Shown here in pieces: positions 45,122-54,146 of a stretch of 64,000 bases of DNA (position 1 is its first letter; each line of letters opens with the position of its first letter). The notes beneath the pieces are model-generated. The model searched no databases, was not told the origin of the DNA, and saw only the letters and a list, made by a program, of their open reading frames with translations. A program made the translations under genes and the position numbers. The DNA comes from Paracholeplasma vituli (GTDB taxonomy: Bacteria > Bacillota_I > Bacilli_A > Acholeplasmatales > UBA5453): contig NZ_JAOEGN010000013.1 of the NCBI RefSeq assembly GCF_025446935.1, forward strand, positions 1-64,000, given 5' to 3'.

Positions 45122-45543
45122 AATGCTTAGTTATCCACGGACCTAACCTCAACATGCTAGGTAAACGTAATCAAAGTTTATATGGATCACTCACGATGCA
45201 AGATATCAACGCATTATTATCCAATACCTATCCAGAAGTAGACTTCACTTTTTTCCAATCTAACCATGAAGGGCTTATAATTGATCTCTTGCAAAACACA
45301 GAAGAATATGACGCCTTAATGATTAATCCCGGTGGGTTAGCACACCATTCGGTCATTTTACGAGATGCATTTGAACTCGTAACTTGTAAAAAAGCCGTTG
45401 TCCATTTAAGTGACATTGAACATCGTGAGTACTTTAGACGATTTGATATCCTAAAGCCACTCGCGGATGTTTATGTGATCGGACAAAAAGAGCAGAGTTA
45501 CGTGCTCGCAATGAAGGAATTAATCGAAAAACATTTACAATAA
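45118..45543 (+). CDS. aroQ: 3-dehydroquinate dehydratase, type II
   Basis: Removes water from 3-dehydroquinate to give 3-dehydroshikimate; works as a dodecamer. The 141 residues hold the whole signature: IHGPNLNMLGKRNQSLYG (catalytic Arg and Tyr loop), FFQSNHEGLIIDLLQ, MINPGGLAHHSVILRDAFEL (base-assisting Asn and His), VHLSDIEHREYFRRF. ATG 45118 overlaps aroK by 4 bp. It ends the mutS-mutL-miaA-aroK-aroQ operon, though an efp-specific promoter follows and no strong terminator separates them. Confidence 0.96.
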   Translation: MKCLVIHGPNLNMLGKRNQSLYGSLTMQDINALLSNTYPEVDFTFFQSNHEGLIIDLLQNTEEYDALMINPGGLAHHSVILRDAFELVTCKKAVVHLSDIEHREYFRRFDILKPLADVYVIGQKEQSYVLAMKELIEKHLQ

Positions 45544-45547
45544 TGAT

Positions 45548-45563
45548 ATCTATGTTATAATAT
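45548..45563 (+). promoter_or_regulatory. efp promoter, extended -10
   Basis: TATGTTATAAT sits 30 bp before the efp ATG; the TG one base before TATAAT gives an extended -10. No strong -35. Confidence 0.6.
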
Positions 45564-45591
45564 ATAAGGATTTTTTACAGGAGGTAAAGAC

Positions 45592-46155
45592 ATGTATACA
45601 ACCAGTGATTTTAAGACCGGTCTTACCATTGGCTATAAAGGTAATATCTACACGGTTATGGAGTTCATGCACGTAAAATCTGCAAACTCAATGGCATTCG
45701 TTCGTACTAAAGTTAGAAACTTAAGAACAGGTGCAATTACCGAAATGGCATTCAATGCGCAAGAAAAATTTGAAAGAGCTCAAATCGATAAGATTCCGAT
45801 GCAATACTTGTATGCTTCTGATGGCGTTCACGTATTTATGAATTTAGAAAACTATGAGCAAATCGAACTTCAACACGAGCAAATCAAAGACGAAGCAAGA
45901 TTCATCGTGGATGGCATGACCGTCGAAGTTCTATCCTATAACGATACTGAAATTTTAGGAATCAATCTCCCGGATAAAGTTGCGTTAACTGTCAAAGAAA
46001 CTGTCCCAGGTGTTAAAGGGGATACCAAAACCACTGCAATGAAAGATGCAATCCTTGAAACCGGCATTTTAGTCAAGGTTCCAATGTTCATTGAAGAAGG
46101 CGAACGTATTGTCGTAAGCACTTCAGACGCTTCTTATGTATCACGCGAAAAGTAA
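45592..46155 (+). CDS. efp: Elongation factor P
   Basis: Helps ribosomes through polyproline stretches. The 187 residues have the three-barrel layout: KOW-like start with TTSDFKTGLTIGYKGNIYTVMEFMHVKSANSMAFVRTKVRNL, middle OB domain, and C-terminal OB domain ending EGERIVVSTSDASYVSREK. The tip residues in the loop MHVKSANSM carry the usual modifiable lysine position, but no modification enzyme is adjacent. ATG 45592 follows CAGGAGGTA. A terminator follows. A likely client is the Glu-Pro-rich protein encoded at 37706, although PPP runs are not prominent there. Confidence 0.97.
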   Translation: MYTTSDFKTGLTIGYKGNIYTVMEFMHVKSANSMAFVRTKVRNLRTGAITEMAFNAQEKFERAQIDKIPMQYLYASDGVHVFMNLENYEQIELQHEQIKDEARFIVDGMTVEVLSYNDTEILGINLPDKVALTVKETVPGVKGDTKTTAMKDAILETGILVKVPMFIEEGERIVVSTSDASYVSREK

Positions 46156-46161
46156 GAAATG

Positions 46162-46189
46162 AAAAGGGGTTTTTGAATGCCCTTTTTTC
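46162..46189 (+). terminator. Terminator of efp
   Basis: AAAAGGG / CCCTTTT stem with a long loop and following T run. Confidence 0.8.
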
Positions 46190-46243
46190 TTTTATGGAAT
46201 GATTTGTATTTGAATGATTTTAGACGCGACAACAGCGCATGTT

Positions 46244-46256
46244 GATGGTATAATTT
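46244..46256 (+). promoter_or_regulatory. Extended -10 promoter of the pseudouridine synthase gene
   Basis: TGATGGTATAAT, with TG one base before TATAAT, about 27 bp before the ATG at 46280. Confidence 0.6.
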
Positions 46257-46279
46257 AGATTGAAGTGAGGGTAAATAAT

Positions 46280-47008
46280 ATGATCAGATTACAAAAAAAA
46301 TTAGCAGAAGCAGGTGTATCCTCGAGACGTGGTGCGGTTGAAATCATCGAAGCCGGCCGTGTTAAGGTCAATGGTGTCGTTATTAAACAACCTGGACATT
46401 CAGTCGGTAGTGACGATAAAGTCACTGTTGATGACCGTGTGATTGAAAAAGAAGAACACGTTTACTATTTATTGAATAAGCCAACAGGGTACGTCACGAC
46501 TGTAAAAGACGACTTAAAACGTCGTACAGTCATGAGTCTATTTGAGGAAGTCGATAAAGCACAACGTATTTTTCCAATTGGTAGACTCGATTACGATACA
46601 GCAGGCATCCTCTTATTTACAAATGATGGCGATTTAGCCTATTATTTAACCCGCCCTGAATTTGAAGTGCCTAAAACCTATCTTGCAAGAGTTGAAGGAA
46701 TGCTTACGAAAGTAGCCATTAAAGCTTTAAAAACTGGGGTAAAAATTGATAATTATCTCACTCGACCAGCACGTGTAAAAGCGGTAGAATACGATACAAA
46801 AAACAATTCGACATTGGTAGAAATCATCATCTCTGAAGGTAAGAACCAACAAGTTAGAAAGATGATGGAAACCGTGGGCTTCCCAGTCAAGAATTTAACC
46901 CGTGTGGGCTATGCATTCTTAACCCTTGATGGGGTAGAGCGTGGTGGCTATCGACCACTCAAGATTCACGAGGTTAAAAAATTGTACGGAGAGTTCAAAA
47001 AAATCTAA
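46280..47008 (+). CDS. rluB: RluB/RsuA-family pseudouridine synthase
   Basis: Isomerises a uridine in large-subunit rRNA. The 242 residues start with an S4 RNA-binding domain (IRLQKKLAEAGVSSRRGAVEIIEAGRVKVNGVVI), then the catalytic part with the aspartate in FPIGRLDYDTAGILLFTNDGDLAYYLTRP, and the conserved EGKNQQVRKMMETVGFPVKNLTRVGYAFL. I start at ATG 46280, with GTGAGGG in front, rather than the GTG 15 bases upstream, which is part of that site. RluB versus RsuA specificity is judged from length and from being a lone Firmicute copy, so the symbol is provisional. Confidence 0.88.
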   Translation: MIRLQKKLAEAGVSSRRGAVEIIEAGRVKVNGVVIKQPGHSVGSDDKVTVDDRVIEKEEHVYYLLNKPTGYVTTVKDDLKRRTVMSLFEEVDKAQRIFPIGRLDYDTAGILLFTNDGDLAYYLTRPEFEVPKTYLARVEGMLTKVAIKALKTGVKIDNYLTRPARVKAVEYDTKNNSTLVEIIISEGKNQQVRKMMETVGFPVKNLTRVGYAFLTLDGVERGGYRPLKIHEVKKLYGEFKKI

Positions 47009-47064
47009 TAAATATAGAAATTATCACGTTTGAGTGATATAATTAAAGGGTGTGGAGGTTAATC

Positions 47065-47751
47065 ATGCCGGGATTTAAAGTTGCGATTGATGGGCCAGCA
47101 GGAAGCGGCAAATCGACCATCAGCAAACGCATTGCTGAACAATTGAATTTAACACATATCGATACTGGTGCAATGTACCGTGCGATTACCTACATAGCGT
47201 TACAAAAAAACATCGATTTAAACGATGAAGCTAGCTATGTATTCATGCAAGATTTAAAAGTGAGATATGAGAAGAACCGCATTTATGTAAATGATCTCGA
47301 TGTAACGGATAAAATCCGCACAGACGCTGTCACAAGAAATGTTTCAAAGGTATCTTCATTCCCATATGTCAGAAGAATATTGGTTCAAATCCAAAAAGAC
47401 GCAGCCCAAAACATCGATGTTATCATGGATGGTAGAGACATTGGGTCTGTGGTATTACCAGACGCTGATTTAAAAATCTTCCTAACTGCAAACGTTAAGG
47501 AACGTGCTAAACGACGTCAAAAAGATAAGGAAGTACTGGGAATCAAACAAGAATTGGACGCACTCGAAAATGAAATTCTCGAACGCGATCATAAGGATTC
47601 GACACGAAAAGAATCCCCACTCGTTTGCCCACCCGATGCCATAGTGATTGATACGACGCATTATTCCATTGAGGACACGACGAAACGTATCACAGAAGAA
47701 ATATTGAAAAAGGAGAAATACCATGGAAGAACTACAAATGAAGGACGTTAA
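47065..47751 (+). CDS. cmk: Cytidylate kinase
   Basis: Phosphorylates CMP and dCMP with ATP. The 228 residues contain the P-loop VAIDGPAGSGKSTISKRIAEQL, the NMP-binding HIDTGAMYRAITYIAL, the VIMDGRDIGSVVLPDADLKIFLTA segment and the lid RAKRRQKDK. I start at ATG 47065 (MPGFKV), behind GGAGGTTAATC. It overlaps the next gene by 29 bp. cmk followed by an S1-domain gene and der is the Bacillus order. The gene is short in the insert domain, as is normal for Gram-positives. Confidence 0.97.
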   Translation: MPGFKVAIDGPAGSGKSTISKRIAEQLNLTHIDTGAMYRAITYIALQKNIDLNDEASYVFMQDLKVRYEKNRIYVNDLDVTDKIRTDAVTRNVSKVSSFPYVRRILVQIQKDAAQNIDVIMDGRDIGSVVLPDADLKIFLTANVKERAKRRQKDKEVLGIKQELDALENEILERDHKDSTRKESPLVCPPDAIVIDTTHYSIEDTTKRITEEILKKEKYHGRTTNEGR

Positions 47752-49141
47752 TCTAGATTCAGTCAAAGTAAGAGACAAGGTCGAGGGTGTCGTTTTTAAA
47801 GTTGAAGAAAAATGCATTTATTTGACCCTAGAAAACCACGCAGAAGCTCGTATGTTTGTCGAATACTTTGGTAAAAACATCACCTCATTCGAAGGCGTTG
47901 TTAAAGAAGGGGATCATATCAAAGCCGTTGTTAGCAAAATCAACGACGAACCATCCTATATTCTTTTAAACAGACTGCCACTTATGAAAGAGGAAGCGTT
48001 TGATGAAATTGAAGCGGCTTACAAAGAAAACCGCACAATTGTTACCAAAGTCACTAAGGTTGATGAAAAGGGGCTTCATTTAAAGTTCGCTGGTTTTGAT
48101 ATATTTTTACCATTCGGTTTATTAGACCGCGAATTAGTTGAACAAAAAGACACCTTAAAAGGTCAATCCCTTGAAGTTCATTTAATCGAAGTTAAAGGCG
48201 GTAACCGCCCACGTCTAATCGCTTCTAGAAAGCAAATTTTCGAAGCAAAGCGTCAAGCCGATCTCGATTTAAGACAACAACAACGCAAAGAAGAAATTGA
48301 CACCATTAAAACGGGTGATGTACTCAAAGGTACCGTTGAACGCTTAGATCCTCACGCAGCTACAGTGAGATTCCAACATGTGGCTGGTTTATTACGCATT
48401 AGCCAAATTTCTCATAACCGTATTGAAAACATCGCAGATGCTTTACAAGTCGGACAAGAAATTGAAGTTAAGATCATTAAAAAAGAAGGTATGCGTTTAG
48501 ACCTATCTCACAAAGCCTTACTACCTACCCCATTCGAAGCATTCGCAGAAACGCATAAGAAGGGTTCTAACATCACAGGTGTTGTCGTTCAAAAATTACC
48601 ATTTGGTATCATCTTAGAATTTGAAGAAGGTGTTAGAGGCTTACTCCATGCTTCTGAATATTCTTGGAATCCAAATGACAATTTTGCAAACTTTGTAAAG
48701 ATTGGCGACTCTGTTGAAGTGGCTATTCTATCCATCGATGTGAAACAAAAGAAAATCAGCTTATCCAAAAAAGCAATGATTGATAACCCATGGCGTAATG
48801 TATCTTTCAAAAAAGGCGAAGATGTCAGTGTTAAGGTATTAGAAATCATTACCGATAAAGGTATGAATGTCGAAGCTAAAGGCGTTAACGGATTCATTCC
48901 GGTATCTGAATTATCAACAGAACGTGTCAATAAGATTGAAGACCTATATGCAGTAGGCGATGAAGTCGTTGCGAGAGTATTAGAAGTCAATCCAAAAGAA
49001 TGGCACTTAAAACTATCCATTAAACAAGTCAAAGAAGAATCTCTAAGAAGTGAGTATGAACCTTATCTAAACCAAGAAGAAACCACTACAACCTTAGGAG
49101 ACCTCTTTGAGAATGTATTAAAAGATTCCAAGAAAAAATAA
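47723..49141 (+). CDS. rpsA: S1-domain RNA-binding protein (ribosomal protein S1 homologue)
   Basis: An RNA-binding protein of 472 residues with at least four S1 folds: VRDKVEGVVFKVEEKCIYLTL (about 16-80), RTIVTKVTKVDEKGLHLKFAGFDIFLP (about 98-165), GDVLKGTVERLDPHAATVRFQHVAGLLRISQIS (about 192-255), GSNITGVVVQKLPFGIILEFEEGVRGLLHASEYS (about 275-345), and GEDVSVKVLEIITDKGMNVEAKGVNGFIPVSELS (about 361-430). It corresponds to Bacillus YpfD. In low-GC bacteria it is not always ribosome-bound, so the symbol follows family custom. ATG 47723 has AAAGGAG and overlaps cmk. der follows after 17 bp. Confidence 0.9.
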   Translation: MEELQMKDVNLDSVKVRDKVEGVVFKVEEKCIYLTLENHAEARMFVEYFGKNITSFEGVVKEGDHIKAVVSKINDEPSYILLNRLPLMKEEAFDEIEAAYKENRTIVTKVTKVDEKGLHLKFAGFDIFLPFGLLDRELVEQKDTLKGQSLEVHLIEVKGGNRPRLIASRKQIFEAKRQADLDLRQQQRKEEIDTIKTGDVLKGTVERLDPHAATVRFQHVAGLLRISQISHNRIENIADALQVGQEIEVKIIKKEGMRLDLSHKALLPTPFEAFAETHKKGSNITGVVVQKLPFGIILEFEEGVRGLLHASEYSWNPNDNFANFVKIGDSVEVAILSIDVKQKKISLSKKAMIDNPWRNVSFKKGEDVSVKVLEIITDKGMNVEAKGVNGFIPVSELSTERVNKIEDLYAVGDEVVARVLEVNPKEWHLKLSIKQVKEESLRSEYEPYLNQEETTTTLGDLFENVLKDSKKK

Positions 49142-49158
49142 AAACGAGGTGATGGTTA

Positions 49159-50472
49159 ATGCCATTTAAGGTAGCAATTGTGGGCCGTCCCAACGTAGGG
49201 AAATCGAGCTTATTCAATCGTATGATTGGATCCAGACTATCGATTACCGATGACGCCCCAGGCGTAACGCGAGATCGCATTTACGCTAAGACTGAGTGGT
49301 TAACCAAAAGTTTCGCGGTGATTGATACCGGGGGCATCGAAATCAGCGATGCCCCTTTTTTAGAACAAATAAAACAACAAGCTGACGTCGCTATTCAAGA
49401 AGCCGACCTCATCATTTTTGTTGTAGATTCTAGAAGCGGGTTAACCGATGACGACTTATTTATCGCGAAGAGACTCTATCCAACGGATAAGAAAGTCATC
49501 GTGGTCGTAAATAAAGTCGATAACGTTGATTTAAAACAAAGTATTTATGAATTTTACGCCCTTGGCTTTGGTGATCCGATTGCGGTTTCAGCCAACCACG
49601 GGATTGGTGTCGGGGAATTAATGGACCAAATCGTCCAATCCATGCCAGAAGATTTCGTTGATGACGAACACGAAGAGGCCATCAGACTCGCTGTTATTGG
49701 CTATCCAAATGTGGGTAAGTCTAGTTTAACGAACGCTATTTTAGGACAAGAACGCGTCATCGTATCTGATATCGCCGGGACAACCCGTGATGCGATTGAT
49801 ACGCCATTTACTAAAGACGGTGTTGAATATGTCATCATCGATACTGCGGGTATACGTAAACGTGGTCAAGTCTATGAAAACACTGAAAAATACAGTGTTT
49901 TACGTGCGCTTCAAGCGATTGAACGCTGCGATGTGGCATTGATTGTTGTCGATGGCACTCGCGATGTCATTGCTCAAGATATGCACGTAGCGGGATACAT
50001 CCAAGACTATGCGAAAGCTTCTGTAGTTGTCGTTAATAAATGGGATATTGTTCAAAAAGACGAAAAAACCATGGGTGTCATGAAACAATCTATTTACGAT
50101 ACCTTTAAGTTCTTAGCGTATACAGAAGTATGTTTCGTATCTGCGAAAGAAAACAAACGTATTGATACCTTATTCCCAGCCATCAATAAAGCCTATGAAT
50201 CTTATAATCGCCGTATTCCAACATCCGTTATGAATGACGTCTTGTTAGATAGCGTCGCGATGAATCCACCGGCTCAATTTAATCATGGTAAAGCGAAGTT
50301 CTCGTATATGACCCAAGTATCGACCAAACCGCCGACATTTGTCATTTTCGTGAATGATCCAAGCTTTGTCCACTTCTCTTATTTACGCTATTTAGAAAAC
50401 CAATTAAGAAAAGCCTTTGATTTTACAGGCTCTCCACTAAAACTCATACTTAGAAAGAAGGAACAAGAATGA
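49159..50472 (+). CDS. der: GTPase Der (EngA)
   Basis: Double-G-domain GTPase needed for 50S subunit assembly. The 437 residues contain two full sets: GRPNVGKSSLFNRMIG, GVTRDR, DTGGI, NKVD for the first and GYPNVGKSSLTNAILGQ, TTRDAID, DTAGIRKRG, NKWD for the second. A KH-like C-terminal domain follows (PTSVMNDVLLDSVAMNPP, FVIFVNDP). ATG 49159 after AACGAGGTGAT. It overlaps gpsA by 4 bp. Complete and typical. Confidence 0.99.
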   Translation: MPFKVAIVGRPNVGKSSLFNRMIGSRLSITDDAPGVTRDRIYAKTEWLTKSFAVIDTGGIEISDAPFLEQIKQQADVAIQEADLIIFVVDSRSGLTDDDLFIAKRLYPTDKKVIVVVNKVDNVDLKQSIYEFYALGFGDPIAVSANHGIGVGELMDQIVQSMPEDFVDDEHEEAIRLAVIGYPNVGKSSLTNAILGQERVIVSDIAGTTRDAIDTPFTKDGVEYVIIDTAGIRKRGQVYENTEKYSVLRALQAIERCDVALIVVDGTRDVIAQDMHVAGYIQDYAKASVVVVNKWDIVQKDEKTMGVMKQSIYDTFKFLAYTEVCFVSAKENKRIDTLFPAINKAYESYNRRIPTSVMNDVLLDSVAMNPPAQFNHGKAKFSYMTQVSTKPPTFVIFVNDPSFVHFSYLRYLENQLRKAFDFTGSPLKLILRKKEQE

Positions 50473-51470
50473 AACTATCGATCATCGGCGGTGGCGCTTG
50501 GGGAGCGACACTCGGACAACTCTTAGTCGATAACGGACACGATGTCATCATTTACGATATCAATGAACAATTTGTTCAAACCATCAATGAGAAGCATATC
50601 CACCCTTTCTTTGATTTACCTTTACCACAAACCTTATTCGCAACCAAATCCTTATCAGAAGCCTTAGCTTTTTCGGATTATCTAGTGCTTGCAGTACCTA
50701 CTAAAGTGATGCGAGGTTTATTGAATACCATCAATAACTCGATTACGACACCAAAATTCTTCATCAACGTCTCTAAGGGGATTGAACCAGATACGTCTAA
50801 ACGTGTATCGGAAATTGTTGAAGAAGTGATTCGTCCTGAATATATGGCTGGATTCGCAGTACTTACTGGGCCAAGCCATGCTGAAGAAGTCATTCGTCGT
50901 AAACTAACATTACTTACTGTAGCATCTAAAAAAGAGTCCCTTGCGAAAACACTACAAACCGTATTCTCAAATGATACTTACATGCGTGTTTATACTTCTG
51001 ATGATCTCATTGGTTGTGAAGTCGGTGGTGCTGTTAAAAACGCTATCGCTGTCGTAAGTGGTATGGCAACTGGGTTAGACATGGGCGAAAACGCGCGTGC
51101 GGCCTTAATTACTAGAGGTATCGTTGAAATCGTGCGTGTAGTTGAAGCATACGGCGGAAAACGTGAGACAGCCTTCGGATTAACCGGTGTTGGTGACCTC
51201 ATCGTTACTGCCTCTTCTGAAAACTCACGTAACTTTAAAGCAGGTAAGCAAATTGGTGCTGGTAAGACCATGGCACAAATTTATGCTGAAGAAAGACAAA
51301 CAATTGAAGGCGTTAGAGCCATTGAAGCACTTCATCAATTGGCGTTAAAAAAGGGTCTATCCCTGCCGATTATTGAAGTAGCATACCACGTCATTTTCGA
51401 AGAAATGCCACTAACTGAAGCCATCACAAAATTACTCACTCGTACATTGAAGAGCGAAAAAATCGACTAA
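50469..51470 (+). CDS. gpsA: Glycerol-3-phosphate dehydrogenase [NAD(P)+]
   Basis: Reduces dihydroxyacetone phosphate to glycerol-3-phosphate for phospholipids, feeding PgsA and others. The 333 residues show the Rossmann start SIIGGGAWGATLGQLL, ISKGIEPDT-like NVSKGIEPDTSKRVSE, GPSHAEEV, the catalytic lysine segment GCEVGGAVKNAIAVVSGMATGLDMGENARAALITRG, and GLTGVGDLIVTASSENSRNFKAG. ATG 50469 lies in the der stop. In Bacillus the next gene is spoIVA, here absent, then hup, here present with its own promoter. Confidence 0.98.
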   Translation: MKLSIIGGGAWGATLGQLLVDNGHDVIIYDINEQFVQTINEKHIHPFFDLPLPQTLFATKSLSEALAFSDYLVLAVPTKVMRGLLNTINNSITTPKFFINVSKGIEPDTSKRVSEIVEEVIRPEYMAGFAVLTGPSHAEEVIRRKLTLLTVASKKESLAKTLQTVFSNDTYMRVYTSDDLIGCEVGGAVKNAIAVVSGMATGLDMGENARAALITRGIVEIVRVVEAYGGKRETAFGLTGVGDLIVTASSENSRNFKAGKQIGAGKTMAQIYAEERQTIEGVRAIEALHQLALKKGLSLPIIEVAYHVIFEEMPLTEAITKLLTRTLKSEKID

Positions 51471-51538
51471 TTTACGCCTTTAATTGCCTTATAACCGCTA
51501 TTTAATGCAATTATCTCAATATAAAAATGTTAAAAAGA

Positions 51539-51567
51539 TTGCTAATACAAATAAATAGTGATATAAT
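51539..51567 (+). promoter_or_regulatory. hup promoter
   Basis: TTGCTA (51539-51544), 17-bp spacer, TATAAT (51562-51567). Confidence 0.8.
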
Positions 51568-51596
51568 GGCGATAGAAAGACAAAAGGAGGTTCAAT

Positions 51597-51872
51597 ATGA
51601 ACAAAACAGAATTAATCGCTGTAGTAGCAGAAAAATCTCAAGTAACTAAGAAAGTTGCTGAAGAAGTATTAAATGCATTTGTTGATAGTGTTGCTGAAAG
51701 TCTTGGCAAACATGGCGAAAAAGTGGTACTAACTGGTTTTGGTACATTCGAAGTTCGTAACCGTGCAAAAAGAGAAGGCCGTGACCCACGTTCCGGTGAA
51801 ACCATTCAAATTCCTGCACAAAAAACTCCTGCCTTCAAAGCTGGTAAAGTATTAAAAGACGCAGTCAAATAA
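51597..51872 (+). CDS. hup: HU-type DNA-binding protein
   Basis: Histone-like dimer that bends DNA and compacts the nucleoid. The 91 residues are a textbook HU: MNKTELIAVVAEKSQVTKKVAEEVLNAFVDSV, then VVLTGFGTFEVRNRAKREGRDPRSGETIQIPAQKTPAFKAGK, where the arm inserts at PAQKTP. ATG 51597 follows AAAGGAGG. Strong promoter, strong ribosome site and terminator suggest high expression. Confidence 0.98.
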   Translation: MNKTELIAVVAEKSQVTKKVAEEVLNAFVDSVAESLGKHGEKVVLTGFGTFEVRNRAKREGRDPRSGETIQIPAQKTPAFKAGKVLKDAVK

Positions 51873-51880
51873 TTTAATGA

Positions 51881-51905
51881 AAAACCCAGAGATTGGGTTT
51901 TTTTT
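51881..51905 (+). terminator. Terminator of hup
   Basis: AAACCCA-GAGAT-TGGGTTT stem with eight T. Confidence 0.9.
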
Positions 51906-51938
51906 CTGCCATTTCGTCCTCTAATTATTAAGTGCCTT

Positions 51939-51949
51939 ATGTTATAATA
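51939..51949 (+). promoter_or_regulatory. Extended -10 promoter of the ankyrin gene
   Basis: TATGTTATAAT about 20 bp before the ATG at 51964, giving a short leader with AAGGATGGTGA. Confidence 0.55.
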
Positions 51950-51963
51950 AGGATGGTGAGAAT

Positions 51964-52914
51964 ATGAAAGAAATGTTTTTAAAGGCAGCTGCGGACGATG
52001 TCCTTTATTTTTTTCAAACACAATTGAATTTAAGTGAAACTGATGAACGTGGACAAACTTTATTGCACTATGCAGTACGTACCTCTGCCCGACAAGTCAT
52101 CGCTTATTTACTGGATAATGATATCGATATCAACGTTCAAGATCAAACCGGTGAATCAGTTTTATTTGATTGTTGTAAAAAAGGAAAGCTTCAAATAGCC
52201 AAACAACTTATTCGAAAATTCGCGAATGTGAATCTCAAAAATCATAAAGGGGAACAACCCATCCATATCGCCTCGATGAAAGCAGATTATGATATGGTCA
52301 AATTGCTTTTAGAAGCAGGTGCGAGTTTGAATGAAAAGACGAGAGATGGTCATAGTGTCATTCATTACGCCATTAAGAGCCGTCAAATCCCTTTTTTAGA
52401 ATTTATTTTAAAACATTCCAGTCAGAAATCTAAAGACTTAGATGTCTTTAAAAATACGTGTTTGCATATTGCCTGTGAAACTGGTGCATTGAACATGGTT
52501 GAATACTTACTGGATAATGGACACAATCCTAATCTCAAAAACAGTTCAAAAGAAACCCCGCTATTTCCTGCGATCAAGAGTGGACAAACAGAAATCGTTC
52601 AACGCTTATTATCTAGTGAGGCGGAAATAGAAGTTAAGAATCGATTTGGAGAAACCCCATTAGAGTACGCAATACAACTGGGTCAAATTGACATTCAAGG
52701 TATGCTTGAAACCCATCAAGCGAGTAGTTTTTACAAACAAATGATTAAAAAAAATCCCCTTCGGCACGCAGTGCTGATCGAGGATTTGGATTTATTGCTT
52801 AAAAATATTCATGTCGGGGTACGCGATCTAAAAGATACCTTCCAGATGACCGCGTATGATTACGCAAATAAAGTAGGATTAAAAGCCTTTAAAGAAGTGC
52901 TTGAAATAAAATAA
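51964..52914 (+). CDS. Ankyrin-repeat protein
   Basis: A 316-residue cytoplasmic protein built of about seven ankyrin repeats of 33 residues. Clear units: DERGQTLLHYAVRTSARQVIAYLLDNDIDINVQ, DQTGESVLFDCCKKGKLQIAKQLIRKFANVNLK, NHKGEQPIHIASMKADYDMVKLLLEAGASLNEK, then further units to about residue 250. No signal peptide or catalytic domain is visible. The last 60 residues (ASSFYKQMIKKNPLRHAVLIEDLDLLLKNI) look like degenerate repeats. Such proteins bind other proteins; in a wall-less bacterium a housekeeping or host-related role cannot be told apart. Its 3' end overlaps the opposing protease gene by 26 bp. Confidence 0.9.
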   Translation: MKEMFLKAAADDVLYFFQTQLNLSETDERGQTLLHYAVRTSARQVIAYLLDNDIDINVQDQTGESVLFDCCKKGKLQIAKQLIRKFANVNLKNHKGEQPIHIASMKADYDMVKLLLEAGASLNEKTRDGHSVIHYAIKSRQIPFLEFILKHSSQKSKDLDVFKNTCLHIACETGALNMVEYLLDNGHNPNLKNSSKETPLFPAIKSGQTEIVQRLLSSEAEIEVKNRFGETPLEYAIQLGQIDIQGMLETHQASSFYKQMIKKNPLRHAVLIEDLDLLLKNIHVGVRDLKDTFQMTAYDYANKVGLKAFKEVLEIK

Positions 52915-54037
52915 GCATTACCGATACAGCGTTTGCTACAGCATGCACAAAGATGCTAGACCAAACGTTGTTTTTATTTTTAATATAGACATAACCGAGT
53001 GCAAACCCACTGGCTGAATAGGTAATTAAATTCGTAACAATCGCTAATACTTCGGTTTCTTGACTCACGTGAATGAATCCGAACACAACAGAACTGATAA
53101 CTAAAGCGACTGTTTGATTTCTGAAGAAACCAAAGAATGCTTTTCTAAAGATAAGTTCTTCTAAGACTGGAGCGAAGACAACCGTCATTAAAACAATCAA
53201 TATCCCATTGGATGAGAACAAGGCTCGTTCAATCGCTTGTTGGTTCAAGGACACTGGTGCTGCGTAATCGAAAAGATAGCCAATAACCATAACTAAAACC
53301 TGTGCAGCGAGACTTGCGAGTATCATATATACATAACCCATCGCAGCGTCCACACCTAAGTGTTTTATGGGTTTATTGAAATAGATTATTTCATCCTTAA
53401 GGAATTTCCATCCAAATGGTAATATCGTGAAAGCGAGGAAAATGTATACCACAAAGTTCAGTAATGCAGAAGCAGCTTCTGTGATAAGGACAAACGATTG
53501 AGGGTGTCTTACGAGCGCGTCTTCACGATTTTCAAATCCATATTTTACAATAAATGGTCCATCCCACTTGATTGTGTAAAGTTCTACTGGGACGGTTGGT
53601 CTATCTGTATTCCAGGTTGCATTTTCGTCCTCAAAGTAAACTTGAAGCATTTCAATGGTATAATTCGCCTTTAAATAAGGGTTTGCTGAGTGACCGAAGA
53701 AGACGAAATCATCATCCTGATACATAATTTCAATGTCTGGATATAAATGAATCAATTCTTCGAAATCAGCTTTCGGTAAATACCCAATCGAATAGGGATT
53801 GCTATCTACTTTATAAAGCATCGCTTCTTCACGGGTATATTGATGAACTAGGTTTTCGTAATCATAAAACAATAATAAAAAGATACTAGAGACCACGCCC
53901 ATGATCAAGAAATAAGTGATGACCATGAGGACGCCTTTAGGTAGCGGCATATTGGGATATTTAGGTTCTTTTTTAGTCTCTTCTTTCCTAAAAAGGGATT
54001 CGAAATCTATAATTTCGTTTTCTTCGTTGTTATGCAT
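52889..54037 (-). CDS. CPBP-family intramembrane metalloprotease
   Basis: A 382-residue membrane protein. After a soluble stretch (NEENEIIDFESLFRKEE) and one helix (MVITYFLIMGVVSSIFLLLFY), an extracytoplasmic domain of about 120 residues follows, then the CPBP (Abi/Rce1) core with LEELIFRKAFFGFF (EExxxR), VVFGFIHVSQET (FxxxH) and SSIFVHAVANAVSVM (HxxxN). These are the complete catalytic motifs. Its substrates are unknown; related proteins process peptides or CAAX-like ends. The ATG at 54037 has a weak GGGTCA site. It converges on the ankyrin gene with overlapping 3' ends and no terminator between. Confidence 0.88.
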   Translation of the reverse strand: MHNNEENEIIDFESLFRKEETKKEPKYPNMPLPKGVLMVITYFLIMGVVSSIFLLLFYDYENLVHQYTREEAMLYKVDSNPYSIGYLPKADFEELIHLYPDIEIMYQDDDFVFFGHSANPYLKANYTIEMLQVYFEDENATWNTDRPTVPVELYTIKWDGPFIVKYGFENREDALVRHPQSFVLITEAASALLNFVVYIFLAFTILPFGWKFLKDEIIYFNKPIKHLGVDAAMGYVYMILASLAAQVLVMVIGYLFDYAAPVSLNQQAIERALFSSNGILIVLMTVVFAPVLEELIFRKAFFGFFRNQTVALVISSVVFGFIHVSQETEVLAIVTNLITYSASGFALGYVYIKNKNNVWSSIFVHAVANAVSVMLILFQALL

Positions 54038-54146
54038 GCAGATGACCCTTTCGCTTTATAAAATCATAAATCTATTATACAACATCTTCCATCATGTTTT
54101 GTAAAAAAAGTGAAGATGTGATAATATGTTATCGGATGTGATAAAA

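Noticed and set aside
47482-47817. Minus-strand open frame over the cmk/rpsA junction
   Set aside because: Antisense to two conserved genes and without a start site.
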